Assembly (NCBI GenBank): GCA_934636825.1
Contig: CAKUBG010000024.1
Location: 1 to 38,556 of the forward strand
DNA from: an uncultured bacterium
Lineage (GTDB): Bacteria; Vulcanimicrobiota; Xenobia; Xenobiales; Xenobiaceae
DNA: 38,556 nucleotides
Direction: 5' to 3'
The stretch's first letter is position 1, and the number at the start of each line of letters is the position of its first letter. The translations under genes were made by a program, and so were the position numbers. Under the pieces are notes generated by a model, which was given only the letters and a program-made list of their open reading frames with translations, searched no databases and had not been told where the DNA came from. This document shows positions 25,321 through 32,620 of the stretch, piece after piece.

Positions 25321-25334
25321 AAAGAACGTTCTTT
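25321..25334. promoter_or_regulatory. 14-bp perfect palindrome upstream of yciO
   Basis: AAAGAACGTTCTTT is a perfect palindrome about 74 bp before the gene start. It looks like an operator for a dimeric repressor; no specific regulator is recognised. Confidence 0.35.
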
Positions 25335-25407
25335 CCTTAGCCTTTTAAGTTCTTGCTTTTAGGTAAGGGAAATGGTTAAACTCACACATTATTAGGAGGT
25401 TCCGGCA

Positions 25408-26022
25408 GTGATCGTTGTACAATACGAGCAGGACCCCGAGACTATTATTGAACAAGCGGCTCAGAGGCTTCGCTCCGGCGGCGTAGTTATCTATCCTACC
25501 GACACACTTTATGGCATGGGCTGTGATGCACTCAATCCCCAGGCCATCAACAGAGTTTACAATATAAAGAAACTCAATAAGCGCAAGCCACTCTCTTTGC
25601 TTTGTTCCGACTTAGAACAGATTGCCAAGTATGCTCATATAAACGAGCAAGCATACACTCTGTTGAAACGCCTCTTACCTGGCCCTTATACTTTTATTTT
25701 ACCGGCTACCAAGCTTGTGCCTCGTGTTGTTGTTAATAAGCAACGCAAAGTTGGTATTCGTGTACCCAATAACGAAATATGTTTGGGTATTATTCGCGAG
25801 TTGGGCAACCCGTTGATGAATACTTCTGCCGATTATGAAACCGACGAAGAGTTAAACGAGCCTGAATTAATAAAAACTTATTATCGTGATGCCGATATGC
25901 TTATAGATTGTGGCCCTGTAGAATTATCGCAATCTTCAGTTATAGATCTCAGCGGGGCTGCTCCTACCGTTATTCGCTACGGCAAAGGAGATGTCGAGGA
26001 TGCTTTATGTATAGTCGACTAG
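25408..26022 (+). CDS. YrdC-domain protein, YciO/Sua5 type
   Basis: The family is built on the YrdC fold that makes threonylcarbamoyl-AMP for the t6A modification of ANN-reading tRNAs. The single 204-residue domain has GGVVIYPTDTLYGMGCDA (lysine-lined nucleotide-binding region), KRKPLSLLCSDL, LPGPYTFILPAT and a C-terminal GKGDVEDAL. The last features, and the length, match E. coli YciO more than full TsaC/Sua5 with its C-terminal domain, so t6A activity is possible but not certain. The start is GTG 25408, with AGGAGG 8 nt upstream. It is monocistronic with a terminator at 26050. Confidence 0.88.
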   Translation: MIVVQYEQDPETIIEQAAQRLRSGGVVIYPTDTLYGMGCDALNPQAINRVYNIKKLNKRKPLSLLCSDLEQIAKYAHINEQAYTLLKRLLPGPYTFILPATKLVPRVVVNKQRKVGIRVPNNEICLGIIRELGNPLMNTSADYETDEELNEPELIKTYYRDADMLIDCGPVELSQSSVIDLSGAAPTVIRYGKGDVEDALCIVD

Positions 26023-26049
26023 CATTTTGTGCGTACTGGTTGAATTTTT

Positions 26050-26093
26050 AAAGGACTAAAGCTTTTTGATAAAAAAGACTTAGTCTTTTTTTT
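26050..26093 (+). terminator. Terminator after the YciO-type gene
   Basis: AAAGGACTAAAGCTTTTT pairs imperfectly with AAAAAAGACTTAGTC, then a run of eight T. Confidence 0.75.
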
Positions 26094-26142
26094 ATCCATT
26101 TACATACAAATATTTTGTTGAGTGACGATTAGCAAAATTTTT

Positions 26143-26186
26143 GCAACAGTTGACTGTTGCACTGCTATCTGCCTAAGTGATATGCT
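26143..26186 (+). promoter_or_regulatory. Putative promoter with overlapping palindrome before the subtilase
   Basis: GCAACAGT and ACTGTTGC (26143-26160) form an 8-bp-arm palindrome around TG-like centre. A possible -35 TTGCAC (26157-26162) overlaps its right arm, and an extended -10 TGATATGCT (26178-26186) follows with an 18-bp spacer. If real, a repressor on the palindrome would block the promoter. Start is about 100 bp before the gene. Confidence 0.35.
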
Positions 26187-26286
26187 CCACTATAGAGAAT
26201 TGGAGTCGGTTTCCTTTTGAAGTTCGGCTCCCGGTTGGTCGGGGGGCAAGGGCCTTTAGTGGCTCTTGAAAGGAGGTTTTTGAGTC

Positions 26287-27768
26287 GTGAGAGCAGATTG
26301 TATTGGTGGTTCTTCAATCAATGTCAACAGAGCCTACACCGATTCGGTAAGTAATTCTGCCCCTAAAGGTGGAACGGAAGTAAAAAATGATAGCAGCGCC
26401 GCAAGTGCTCCTGTCGATGCTTTTCAAAGTTCAGATTTAACTGTTGGCGATGATGGCAATGTGCGCTTTATCCTTAGTTTTAGCAAAGATGCTAAAGCGT
26501 CTGATACTGCGGCTTTTCTCAAGGCTCAAGAAAAATCCGGCAGCACTATTTCCAATAATTTGCCCTTAATAAATGGTTGTTCTGTAGATGTAAAACCGGA
26601 AAATGTCGACAATATGTTGAAAAATTTACCTGTCGGCACTCAAATAGCCATCGACCGTCCGTTGGCTTTTGACAATCCTACCATCATGAAGAGTGCCGAG
26701 CCTGGAGCTGCCGGTGAAAGCAAAGCTCCTGCCGATATAGCTGATGCTCTTATAGGTATAGATGAAGTGTGGGATATGGGCTACACCGGTAAGGGCCAGA
26801 CAATTGCCATTATCGACTCCGGTATCTATCCTCACCCAGACTTAGAGGGCAAAATTACCGGTTGGGTAGATATGCAAGAAGGTACTCTTAAACCTACCGA
26901 TACTTATGGTCACGGTACTCATGTGGCTGGTATCGCTGCCGGAAATGGTACCAAGTCTGCCGGAGTTCACAAAGGTGTAGCTCCCGACGCCAACGTTGTA
27001 GGCGTGCGTATAAGTAACGTTTCTGAAGCCATTAAGGGCATCCAATGGGTAATAGAAAATAAAGATCGCTTGGGTATTGGAGTTATCAATATGTCCTTAG
27101 GCGATTTTGCTATGCGCTCTTATAAAGACGATCCTTGGGCTCAAGCAGCCGAAAAAGCTATGGAAGCCGGTTTGGTAGTTTGTGTGGCTGCTGGCAACGA
27201 TGGCCCTTCGGAGCGCAATATCTCTACGCCAGGTATTCACCCTGATATTATTACCGTAGGCGCTTTAGATGATAACGGCACTTTAGATCGTTCCGATGAC
27301 AAAGTGGCCGATTTCTCCAGCCGTGGTCCGACGAATATTGATGGTATCAATAAGCCGGACTTAGTGGCTCCCGGCGTAAATATTTACGGCCCTCTGGCTC
27401 CTGAAGCTGGTATTGACGATGATAGTTTGCCTCATGTAGGCAAAGATTATGTGGCTATTTCCGGCACTTCCATGGCTACACCTATGGTCGCCGGTGTGGC
27501 TGCGTGCTTGAAGCAAGCCAATCCCAATCTTACTCACAAAGATGTTAAAGAAATTTTGGTAAAGAGCTGCGACAACTACTTAGATGAACCTAAGTATGTG
27601 CAAGGTGCCGGCTTAATCAATGCCAAAAAAGCTTTGGAGTTGGCCCTTACTTGGGATACTTCTCATGATATTGAAGCTTTAGCTAAAAATACTCCTAAAA
27701 GCGAAGCTTCTTCTCAAGCAGAAGCCAAAGATTCCGCTCCTTCAGATGAAGGATTCCTGATGGCTTAA
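26287..27768 (+). CDS. Subtilisin-like serine peptidase (S8)
   Basis: An endopeptidase of the subtilase family. The catalytic triad is D177 (AIIDSGIYPHPDL), H209 (YGHGTHVAGIAAG) and S395 (ISGTSMATPMVAG), with oxyanion Asn at N304 (VAAGNDGP). Residues about 55-130 resemble an inhibitor_I9-type prodomain. There is no recognisable signal peptide: the first 50 residues are polar, so export, if any, may use another route, or the enzyme may be intracellular. The C-terminal ~45 residues are a polar Ala/Ser/Glu tail. The start is GTG 26287, with AAAGGAGG 10 nt upstream. It is monocistronic, ending at a strong terminator. Confidence 0.95.
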   Translation: MRADCIGGSSINVNRAYTDSVSNSAPKGGTEVKNDSSAASAPVDAFQSSDLTVGDDGNVRFILSFSKDAKASDTAAFLKAQEKSGSTISNNLPLINGCSVDVKPENVDNMLKNLPVGTQIAIDRPLAFDNPTIMKSAEPGAAGESKAPADIADALIGIDEVWDMGYTGKGQTIAIIDSGIYPHPDLEGKITGWVDMQEGTLKPTDTYGHGTHVAGIAAGNGTKSAGVHKGVAPDANVVGVRISNVSEAIKGIQWVIENKDRLGIGVINMSLGDFAMRSYKDDPWAQAAEKAMEAGLVVCVAAGNDGPSERNISTPGIHPDIITVGALDDNGTLDRSDDKVADFSSRGPTNIDGINKPDLVAPGVNIYGPLAPEAGIDDDSLPHVGKDYVAISGTSMATPMVAGVAACLKQANPNLTHKDVKEILVKSCDNYLDEPKYVQGAGLINAKKALELALTWDTSHDIEALAKNTPKSEASSQAEAKDSAPSDEGFLMA

Positions 27769-27801
27769 AGTTTGCTGTAAAAAATATTCCATTCTATATA
27801 T

Positions 27802-27848
27802 TGCCCCCAGTTTCTCTGGCTTCTGCCACTAAAATGGGGGCATTTTTA
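27802..27848 (+). terminator. Terminator of the subtilase gene
   Basis: TGCCCCCA (27802-27809) pairs with TGGGGGCA (27835-27842), followed by TTTTT. Confidence 0.9.
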
Positions 27849-28006
27849 ACTCTGTCTACAGTTTTGGCTGCGCTTCTTGAGTAAAACGTGAAAACAGTGT
27901 AAACTCACTAATCGATATAGATAAACACATTTAAACTGTTGGGATGAGTTTGATCGCTTACCCTATAAAGCAGAAAAATAGAGGAGAAGGTAAGGTCTTT
28001 TACGAT

Positions 28007-29485
28007 ATGGCTATTCGTTTTTTTAATACCATGAGCCGCTCTCTGGAAGAGTTTCATCCTATTGCAGAAACTGAGGTTGGCAAGCCTTGCAAAGTTGGGC
28101 TTTACACTTGCGGCCCTACTGTTCACGATTTTGCTCATATCGGCAATTTCCGCACTTATGTCTTTGAAGATATTTTGCGCCGCTACTTAGAATATCGCGG
28201 CTACGAAGTAACTCACGTCATGAATATCACTGACGTGGAAGATAAAACTATTCGCAAAGCCAGAACTCAACAAGTTCCGCTTAGCTCCATTACCGATCCT
28301 TTTATTGAAGCTTTTTTCGCCGATTTAAAAAGCTTAAACATAGAGCCGGCTACCCACTATCCTAGAGCTACCCAGCACGTAGATCGTATGGTGGCTATGA
28401 TTCGCGACCTTATAAAAAAAGGCTATGCTTACCGCTCTGAAGACGGCTCTATTTATTACGATATTTCTAAATTTGCCAACTATGGTAAATTAGCCCATAT
28501 CAAAGTTGATGAATTGCAAAGCGGCGCTCGCGTTTCTCAAGATGAATACGAAAAGGGCACTGCAGCCGATTTCGCTCTGTGGAAAGCTTGGGACGAAAAC
28601 GATGGCGATGTTTATTGGGATCAATATCCCGATTTAGGTAAAGGCCGTCCCGGTTGGCACATAGAGTGCTCGGCTATGAGTACTGAATATTTGGGCAACC
28701 ATTTCGATCTCCACACTGGCGGTGTAGACAATATCTTCCCTCACCATCAAAATGAAATAGCTCAAACTGAGCCTTGTACCGGTGAGACTTTTGTAAACTA
28801 TTGGTTGCATTCTGAGCATTTGCAAGTTGAAGGCAAAAAGATGAGTAAATCTTTGGGCAATTTCTATAAGTTGCGTGATTTACTTGATGCTTCCAAAAAT
28901 GCTTCCGGCAAAGCTTGGAACGCTTTATCTGTACGCTATTTGTTGCTTTCTACCCATTATCGCACACGTTTAGATTTTACTTTCAGCGGTTTGCAAACTG
29001 CTCAAGACACGAGAGATAATCTTATTGCTTTTGCTCGCCGTCTTACCGAACAAGAGAGCAATAAAGAAGTTACTTCCGAGTTGAAGCAACTTGTCGAAGA
29101 CAGTCGCCGTAAGTTTATTGAGGCTATGGACAATGATCTCAATACTCCGGAAGCTTTGGCCGTATTTTTTGCTTTGCGTCGCGATGTCAACAAGGCTATC
29201 GATGAAGGTGGAGATATTGGTAAAGAAGCCGCTCAGCTTATTTTAGGTTTAGTAAATGAATTTGACAGAGTTTTGGCTTTAGACATTGTCAAAGAAGCTC
29301 AAAAATCAGTCAGTGAGGAAATTACTGACGAAGAGAAAGCTTTAATTGAAGCTCGCCAGCAAGCTCGCAAAGAGCGCAATTTCCAAAAAGCCGATTGTAT
29401 CCGTGATCAACTTTTAGAGCGCGGTATTATTTTAGAAGATACTCCTAAGGGGTTAAGATGGAAAATCGATCCAAGCAAGAGATAA
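28007..29485 (+). CDS. cysS: Cysteinyl-tRNA synthetase
   Basis: A class I synthetase that charges tRNA-Cys. It has the CGPTVHDFAHIGN region (HIGH-type motif), zinc ligands in CGPT and WHIECSAM plus a later His/Glu, and the KMSKS loop KKMSKSLGN. The C-terminal DALR-type helical domain is complete. I chose ATG 28007 (492 residues) because FFNTMSRSLEEFHP then starts as in other CysS and an AAGG site lies 11 nt upstream; an ATG at 27944 adds 21 unmatched residues and lacks a site. rlmB overlaps its last 28 bp, so the two are co-transcribed, as in Bacillota cysS-rlmB-sigH loci. Confidence 0.96.
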   Translation: MAIRFFNTMSRSLEEFHPIAETEVGKPCKVGLYTCGPTVHDFAHIGNFRTYVFEDILRRYLEYRGYEVTHVMNITDVEDKTIRKARTQQVPLSSITDPFIEAFFADLKSLNIEPATHYPRATQHVDRMVAMIRDLIKKGYAYRSEDGSIYYDISKFANYGKLAHIKVDELQSGARVSQDEYEKGTAADFALWKAWDENDGDVYWDQYPDLGKGRPGWHIECSAMSTEYLGNHFDLHTGGVDNIFPHHQNEIAQTEPCTGETFVNYWLHSEHLQVEGKKMSKSLGNFYKLRDLLDASKNASGKAWNALSVRYLLLSTHYRTRLDFTFSGLQTAQDTRDNLIAFARRLTEQESNKEVTSELKQLVEDSRRKFIEAMDNDLNTPEALAVFFALRRDVNKAIDEGGDIGKEAAQLILGLVNEFDRVLALDIVKEAQKSVSEEITDEEKALIEARQQARKERNFQKADCIRDQLLERGIILEDTPKGLRWKIDPSKR

Positions 29486-30435
29486 AAAGCGGTCGCTCTT
29501 ACGGCCGTTCTGCCGAACATAGACACAATTGGCAGAGAGAACGTCGCTTTGAAGAGAGGAGGGGGGGCTCCGAAGGGGCTCCTCGAGTTCGCTCTAAAGA
29601 TCGCCAAGAAGACCATTTACGCAATGGCAATGCCAAGGCATATAGCGAAAATCCCGTTTCCGAACAGGAAAATCAAGCTACTCAAAGTCCTAAAGCCGAG
29701 CAAGAGACGATTTATGGGCGCCGTCCCGTGGTTGAAGCTTTGCGTAGCGGCGTACCTTTGCAGCGTATTTATGTGTTAAAACAGGCTGTAGGCGTGCCTA
29801 AAGAAGTATTTACTATGGCTCGCGATGAGGGTATTGCTGTCGTTCATTGTGATCGCAATCGCCTGGACTTTATGTGCAATCATGCCAATCACCAAGGTGT
29901 AGCAGCTATTAAGGCGGCTCGCAATTTTAATACCTTGGAAGAAATTATGGACAAGTGCCGCCAGAGCGACTACGCTCCGTTTTTATTGGTGCTCGACGAA
30001 GTGCAGGATCCTGGTAATTTCGGAGCTTTATTGCGTACTGCCGAAGCTAGTGGCGTAGATGGCGTAATTGTTACCAGTTCCAATTCATGTAGCTTTACTT
30101 CTGCAGTAACTAGAGCCAGTGCCGGAGCCGATCAGCATATGCTGGTAGCTCGCGTTCCTAAGTTGGGTTCGGTTTTGCGTCAACTTCGTTCTGAAAATTA
30201 CACTATTTTAGGTGCCGATTCCAATACCGATTATGATTATACTCAAGTCGATTACAACGGTCCCACTGTAGTAGTAATGGGAGCTGAAGGCAAAGGCTTG
30301 CGTCCCAGCGTAAAAGAACTGTGCACAAATTTGGTAAAAATCCCCATGTTAGGCAAGATTGAATCACTGAATGTGTCTGTCGCTGGCGGCATTATGATGT
30401 ATGAAGTCGTCAGACAGAGGCTGGGGAACAAGTAG
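29458..30435 (+). CDS. rlmB: 23S rRNA (Gm2251) 2'-O-methyltransferase family, TrmH/SpoU
   Basis: SpoU-type SAM-dependent methyltransferase with a trefoil knot. The substrate-binding N-domain begins near residue 85 (YGRRPVVEAL); motif 1 is LDEVQDPGNFGALLRTAEA, motif 2 VMGAEGKGL, and motif 3 IPMLGKIESLNVSVAGGI. The 325 residues exceed the usual ~245 because the first ~83 are an extra basic, Arg/Ser/Gln-rich disordered region. The start is ATG 29458, with AAGGGG 5 nt upstream, inside cysS. RlmB is the best match by context; a close paralogue such as a TrmH-type tRNA enzyme cannot be ruled out. Confidence 0.9.
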   Translation: MENRSKQEIKSGRSYGRSAEHRHNWQRERRFEERRGGSEGAPRVRSKDRQEDHLRNGNAKAYSENPVSEQENQATQSPKAEQETIYGRRPVVEALRSGVPLQRIYVLKQAVGVPKEVFTMARDEGIAVVHCDRNRLDFMCNHANHQGVAAIKAARNFNTLEEIMDKCRQSDYAPFLLVLDEVQDPGNFGALLRTAEASGVDGVIVTSSNSCSFTSAVTRASAGADQHMLVARVPKLGSVLRQLRSENYTILGADSNTDYDYTQVDYNGPTVVVMGAEGKGLRPSVKELCTNLVKIPMLGKIESLNVSVAGGIMMYEVVRQRLGNK

Positions 30436-31029
30436 GAGAAACGACAGCAAAGGCAACTATCAATAATTGCCAAAAGGGTCTGTTTGTGGTATCCTTCACA
30501 AGTAAGCTAATGGAAGGAGAGTTAAGATCATAAGATCACATGCTTTCTTTCCTTGCCAAAGCTCGGGTTTCCTGCTCTTAAGAAATTAGTTTTGAACTGA
30601 TTTTTTTTCAGGACACGTGTTTGGTAGCTTCGGTCGGGATGTCGACTCTTTTAGATTAGTCAGCGTACCACAGAACCGTAGGAACTGCGGGGATGGCCTG
30701 GCAATGCTATATCTTAACAGATATTTTGCTAGGAACTCTGCAATGCAACAGTTGTAAGAGAAGTTCAGTTTCATCTTCTTTCAGTTATATTTTTTGCAGT
30801 GGAGGATGTGTGTACTAAATTAGTTGTCTGCTTAGTTCCCTTGGGTAATTACAGATAGCTAGTTTTTTGTTTCTCTATTTTTGTTGATGGCTGCGCAAGA
30901 AGACTTGCGGTAAAGTCTGTGCTGTTTGCGCCATTTCGGGAAATCTAATGAATCCTGCTCAGGGAAACGATCACGCACTTAATCAGTAAACTGCAGAGGC
31001 TCACATTGGAAGAACACGAGGTTATTTGA
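30436..31029. other. 594-bp gap between rlmB and sigH, no gene seen
   Basis: No convincing reading frame with a ribosome site is present on either strand. In Bacillota this position often holds yacP, which is absent here. Several T-rich stretches and possible short stems (near 30620-30700) are visible but nothing I can name. It may carry the sigH promoter and a small RNA. Confidence 0.4.
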
Positions 31030-31698
31030 ATGCCAAATACCAACTTGATGTCAGTGCCAAGTACGGGCAGCAACTATAGCGCCAGCTTAGACGAGCGCCA
31101 GGATGAGGAAGTTGTCAAGCTAGCCAAAGACGGCGATGAGTTTGCTACCGAGTACCTTATCTCCAAGTACAAAAATTTTGTGCGCGTGAAAGCAAAGTCC
31201 TACTTTTTGGTAGGTGCCGATCGCGAAGATATTATTCAAGAGGGAATGATTGGCCTGTACAAGTCGATTCGCGACTTCCGCGCTGACAAATTATCTTCTT
31301 TCAGAGCATTCGCTGAGTTATGTATTACGAGGCAGATTATTACCGCAATTAAAACTGCCACTCGTCAAAAACATATACCGTTAAACTCTTACGTGTCGCT
31401 CAATAAGCCTATTTACGATGAAGACTCCGATCGCACTATGTTGGATGTTCTTTCTTCCAATAAAGTGTCCGATCCGGAAGAAGTATTTATCAGTACAGAG
31501 CTTTCCAGTGATTTAAGAGAAAAAATTAAGCAAAACTTGAGCGAGTTGGAGTCTCAGGTTTTACAATCATATCTTGAAGGTAAATCCTATCAAGAAATGG
31601 CTAAAGAGCTCAACCGCCATGTAAAGTCTATTGATAATGCTTTACAGAGAGTTAAACGTAAAATTGAGAGAACTTTAAAGGCTCCTATGAACCATTAG
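31030..31698 (+). CDS. sigH: RNA polymerase sigma factor of the SigH (Spo0H) type
   Basis: A sigma-70-family factor that directs transcription of a specific regulon. Region 2 spans about residues 25-95 (DREDIIQEGMIGLYKSIRDF, then SSFRAFAELCITRQIITAIK, containing 2.3/2.4). Region 4 at the C-terminus has SELESQVLQSYLEGKSYQEMAKEL with a helix-turn-helix (NRHVKSIDNALQRVKRK). It has 222 residues, typical of SigH, and its place after rlmB is the same as in Bacillota. SigH controls stationary-phase, competence and early sporulation genes in Bacillus; no sporulation gene is in the window. The start is ATG 31030 with GAGG 8 nt upstream. Confidence 0.93.
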   Translation: MPNTNLMSVPSTGSNYSASLDERQDEEVVKLAKDGDEFATEYLISKYKNFVRVKAKSYFLVGADREDIIQEGMIGLYKSIRDFRADKLSSFRAFAELCITRQIITAIKTATRQKHIPLNSYVSLNKPIYDEDSDRTMLDVLSSNKVSDPEEVFISTELSSDLREKIKQNLSELESQVLQSYLEGKSYQEMAKELNRHVKSIDNALQRVKRKIERTLKAPMNH

Positions 31699-31748
31699 CT
31701 CAGCTTCTGCCGGTGTTGCCGTGCCGACAGTAATGAAGGAAAGAGATC

Positions 31749-31792
31749 CAAGAGGCCGCCTCCAAGAGCATACTTCTTGAGGCGGCCTCTTG
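31749..31792 (+). terminator. Strong hairpin after sigH, no T-run
   Basis: CAAGAGGCCGCCTC (31749-31762) and GAGGCGGCCTCTTG (31779-31792) form a perfect 14-bp GC-rich stem. GATAAAAAG follows rather than T, so it is not a standard intrinsic terminator on either strand. It ends the sigH transcript or protects it, just before the tRNA-Thr promoter. Confidence 0.55.
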
Positions 31793-31807
31793 ATAAAAAG
31801 TTAAAAC

Positions 31808-31836
31808 TTGACAAAATTCTATTTATTAAGTATTAT
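31808..31836 (+). promoter_or_regulatory. Promoter of tRNA-Thr
   Basis: TTGACA (31808-31813), a 17-bp spacer and TATTAT (31831-31836) match a vegetative promoter. The tRNA starts 22 nt after the -10 box. Confidence 0.85.
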
Positions 31837-31857
31837 TTCACGGTCAACTTAATACAT

Positions 31858-31933
31858 GCCTCAATAGCTCAGTTGGTAGAGCTCCCGCCTTGTAAGCGGA
31901 AGGTCACCGGTTCGAGTCCGGTTCGAGGCTCCA
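31858..31933 (+). tRNA. tRNA-Thr (anticodon TGT)
   Basis: A complete cloverleaf can be drawn. The anticodon loop CTTGTAA holds TGT, read as threonine (ACA). The T arm GGTTCGAGTCC is normal and CCA is encoded at 31931-31933. The acceptor stem has one mismatch (A6 against C67). Confidence 0.92.
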
Positions 31934-31959
31934 AAAGCGGTCCCTTCGGGCGAGTCTAT

Positions 31960-31987
31960 AAGCTCATCTTGGAGGGCTTTTTTTTTG
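31960..31987 (+). terminator. Terminator after tRNA-Thr
   Basis: AAGCTC and GGGCTT form a 6-bp stem (one U-G), followed by a run of nine T. The T-run abuts the stop codon of the minus-strand PAP2 frame. Confidence 0.6.
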
Positions 31988-32611
31988 CTAGTTTGGCTTC
32001 CGCAAACTTTCAATTATATATAAAGTGGCAAAGTTGAAAAAGACTACCAAGCCCAAACTGCCGATAATATCGCTAGGAAAATGAACAGCGTTATAAAGAC
32101 GGCTCCAGGCTACCGACACAGCGAAAATAATACCTAGTATTGTGCAAGTTATTTTATAAGTAAGTTTTATAGACGTTTACCAAAGCACGGTAAGGAAAGC
32201 CAAAATAAGTGCGCTGCTACCAGTTGTGTGGCCAGAAGGAAAACTAAAATACGGCTCATCGACTAATGCCTTAAATCCTAAACACATAGGGCGAGGACGC
32301 ATAATAAAAGCTTTTAGCAAAGTGCAACTTAAAGAAGCCAAAATAATGGGAACAACTATTTCCGCGAAAGAACACCATCGCTTTTTGATGCTACAAATCG
32401 CAGATGCAATTATGGTTAGGGGAGCTACACAATAGTTGCCTACAAAACTGCAAGTAAAAGACAATGTGCTCAAAAAATCTGAACGTGGCGAACATATATA
32501 TTTAAGCAAGGCGGAATCAAAATTTGGCAAATAGTTATAAAGGTATATTCCGAGCCAGACAAGTAGGGCGCCTATAAGGCAAAAGCTTAAATATGAATAT
32601 CTTCGTACCAT
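31988..32611 (-). pseudogene. PAP2-family phosphatase gene interrupted by an in-frame stop
   Basis: From ATG 32611 the frame encodes a PAP2 membrane phosphatase. Motif C1 is KAFIMRPRP and C2 is PSGHTT. At 32177-32179 a TAA stops it at residue 144, after LTVLW. Yet the same frame continues for 62 codons to TAG at 31988-31990, and this part encodes the missing C3 motif, SRLYNAVHFPSD (S-R-x5-H-x3-D), plus two hydrophobic spans. The whole would be 207 residues, normal for the family. So the gene has one nonsense codon; without C3 the truncated protein lacks the catalytic His and cannot be active. Alternatives are a base-call error or a strain variant. The Sel1-repeat gene lies 9 bp upstream, so they are probably co-transcribed. 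Such enzymes dephosphorylate lipid phosphates such as undecaprenyl pyrophosphate. Confidence 0.85.
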
Positions 32612-32620
32612 TTTTCTCTG

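Noticed and set aside
30586..30774. 62-residue minus-strand frame in the rlmB-sigH gap
   Set aside because: No ribosome site, no motif, and composition like random AT-rich DNA.
32177..32179. Stop-codon recoding to read through the PAP2 TAA
   Set aside because: Many genes in the window end at TAA, so general reassignment is excluded, and no recoding structure is visible. A simple mutation or base-call error is a better account.
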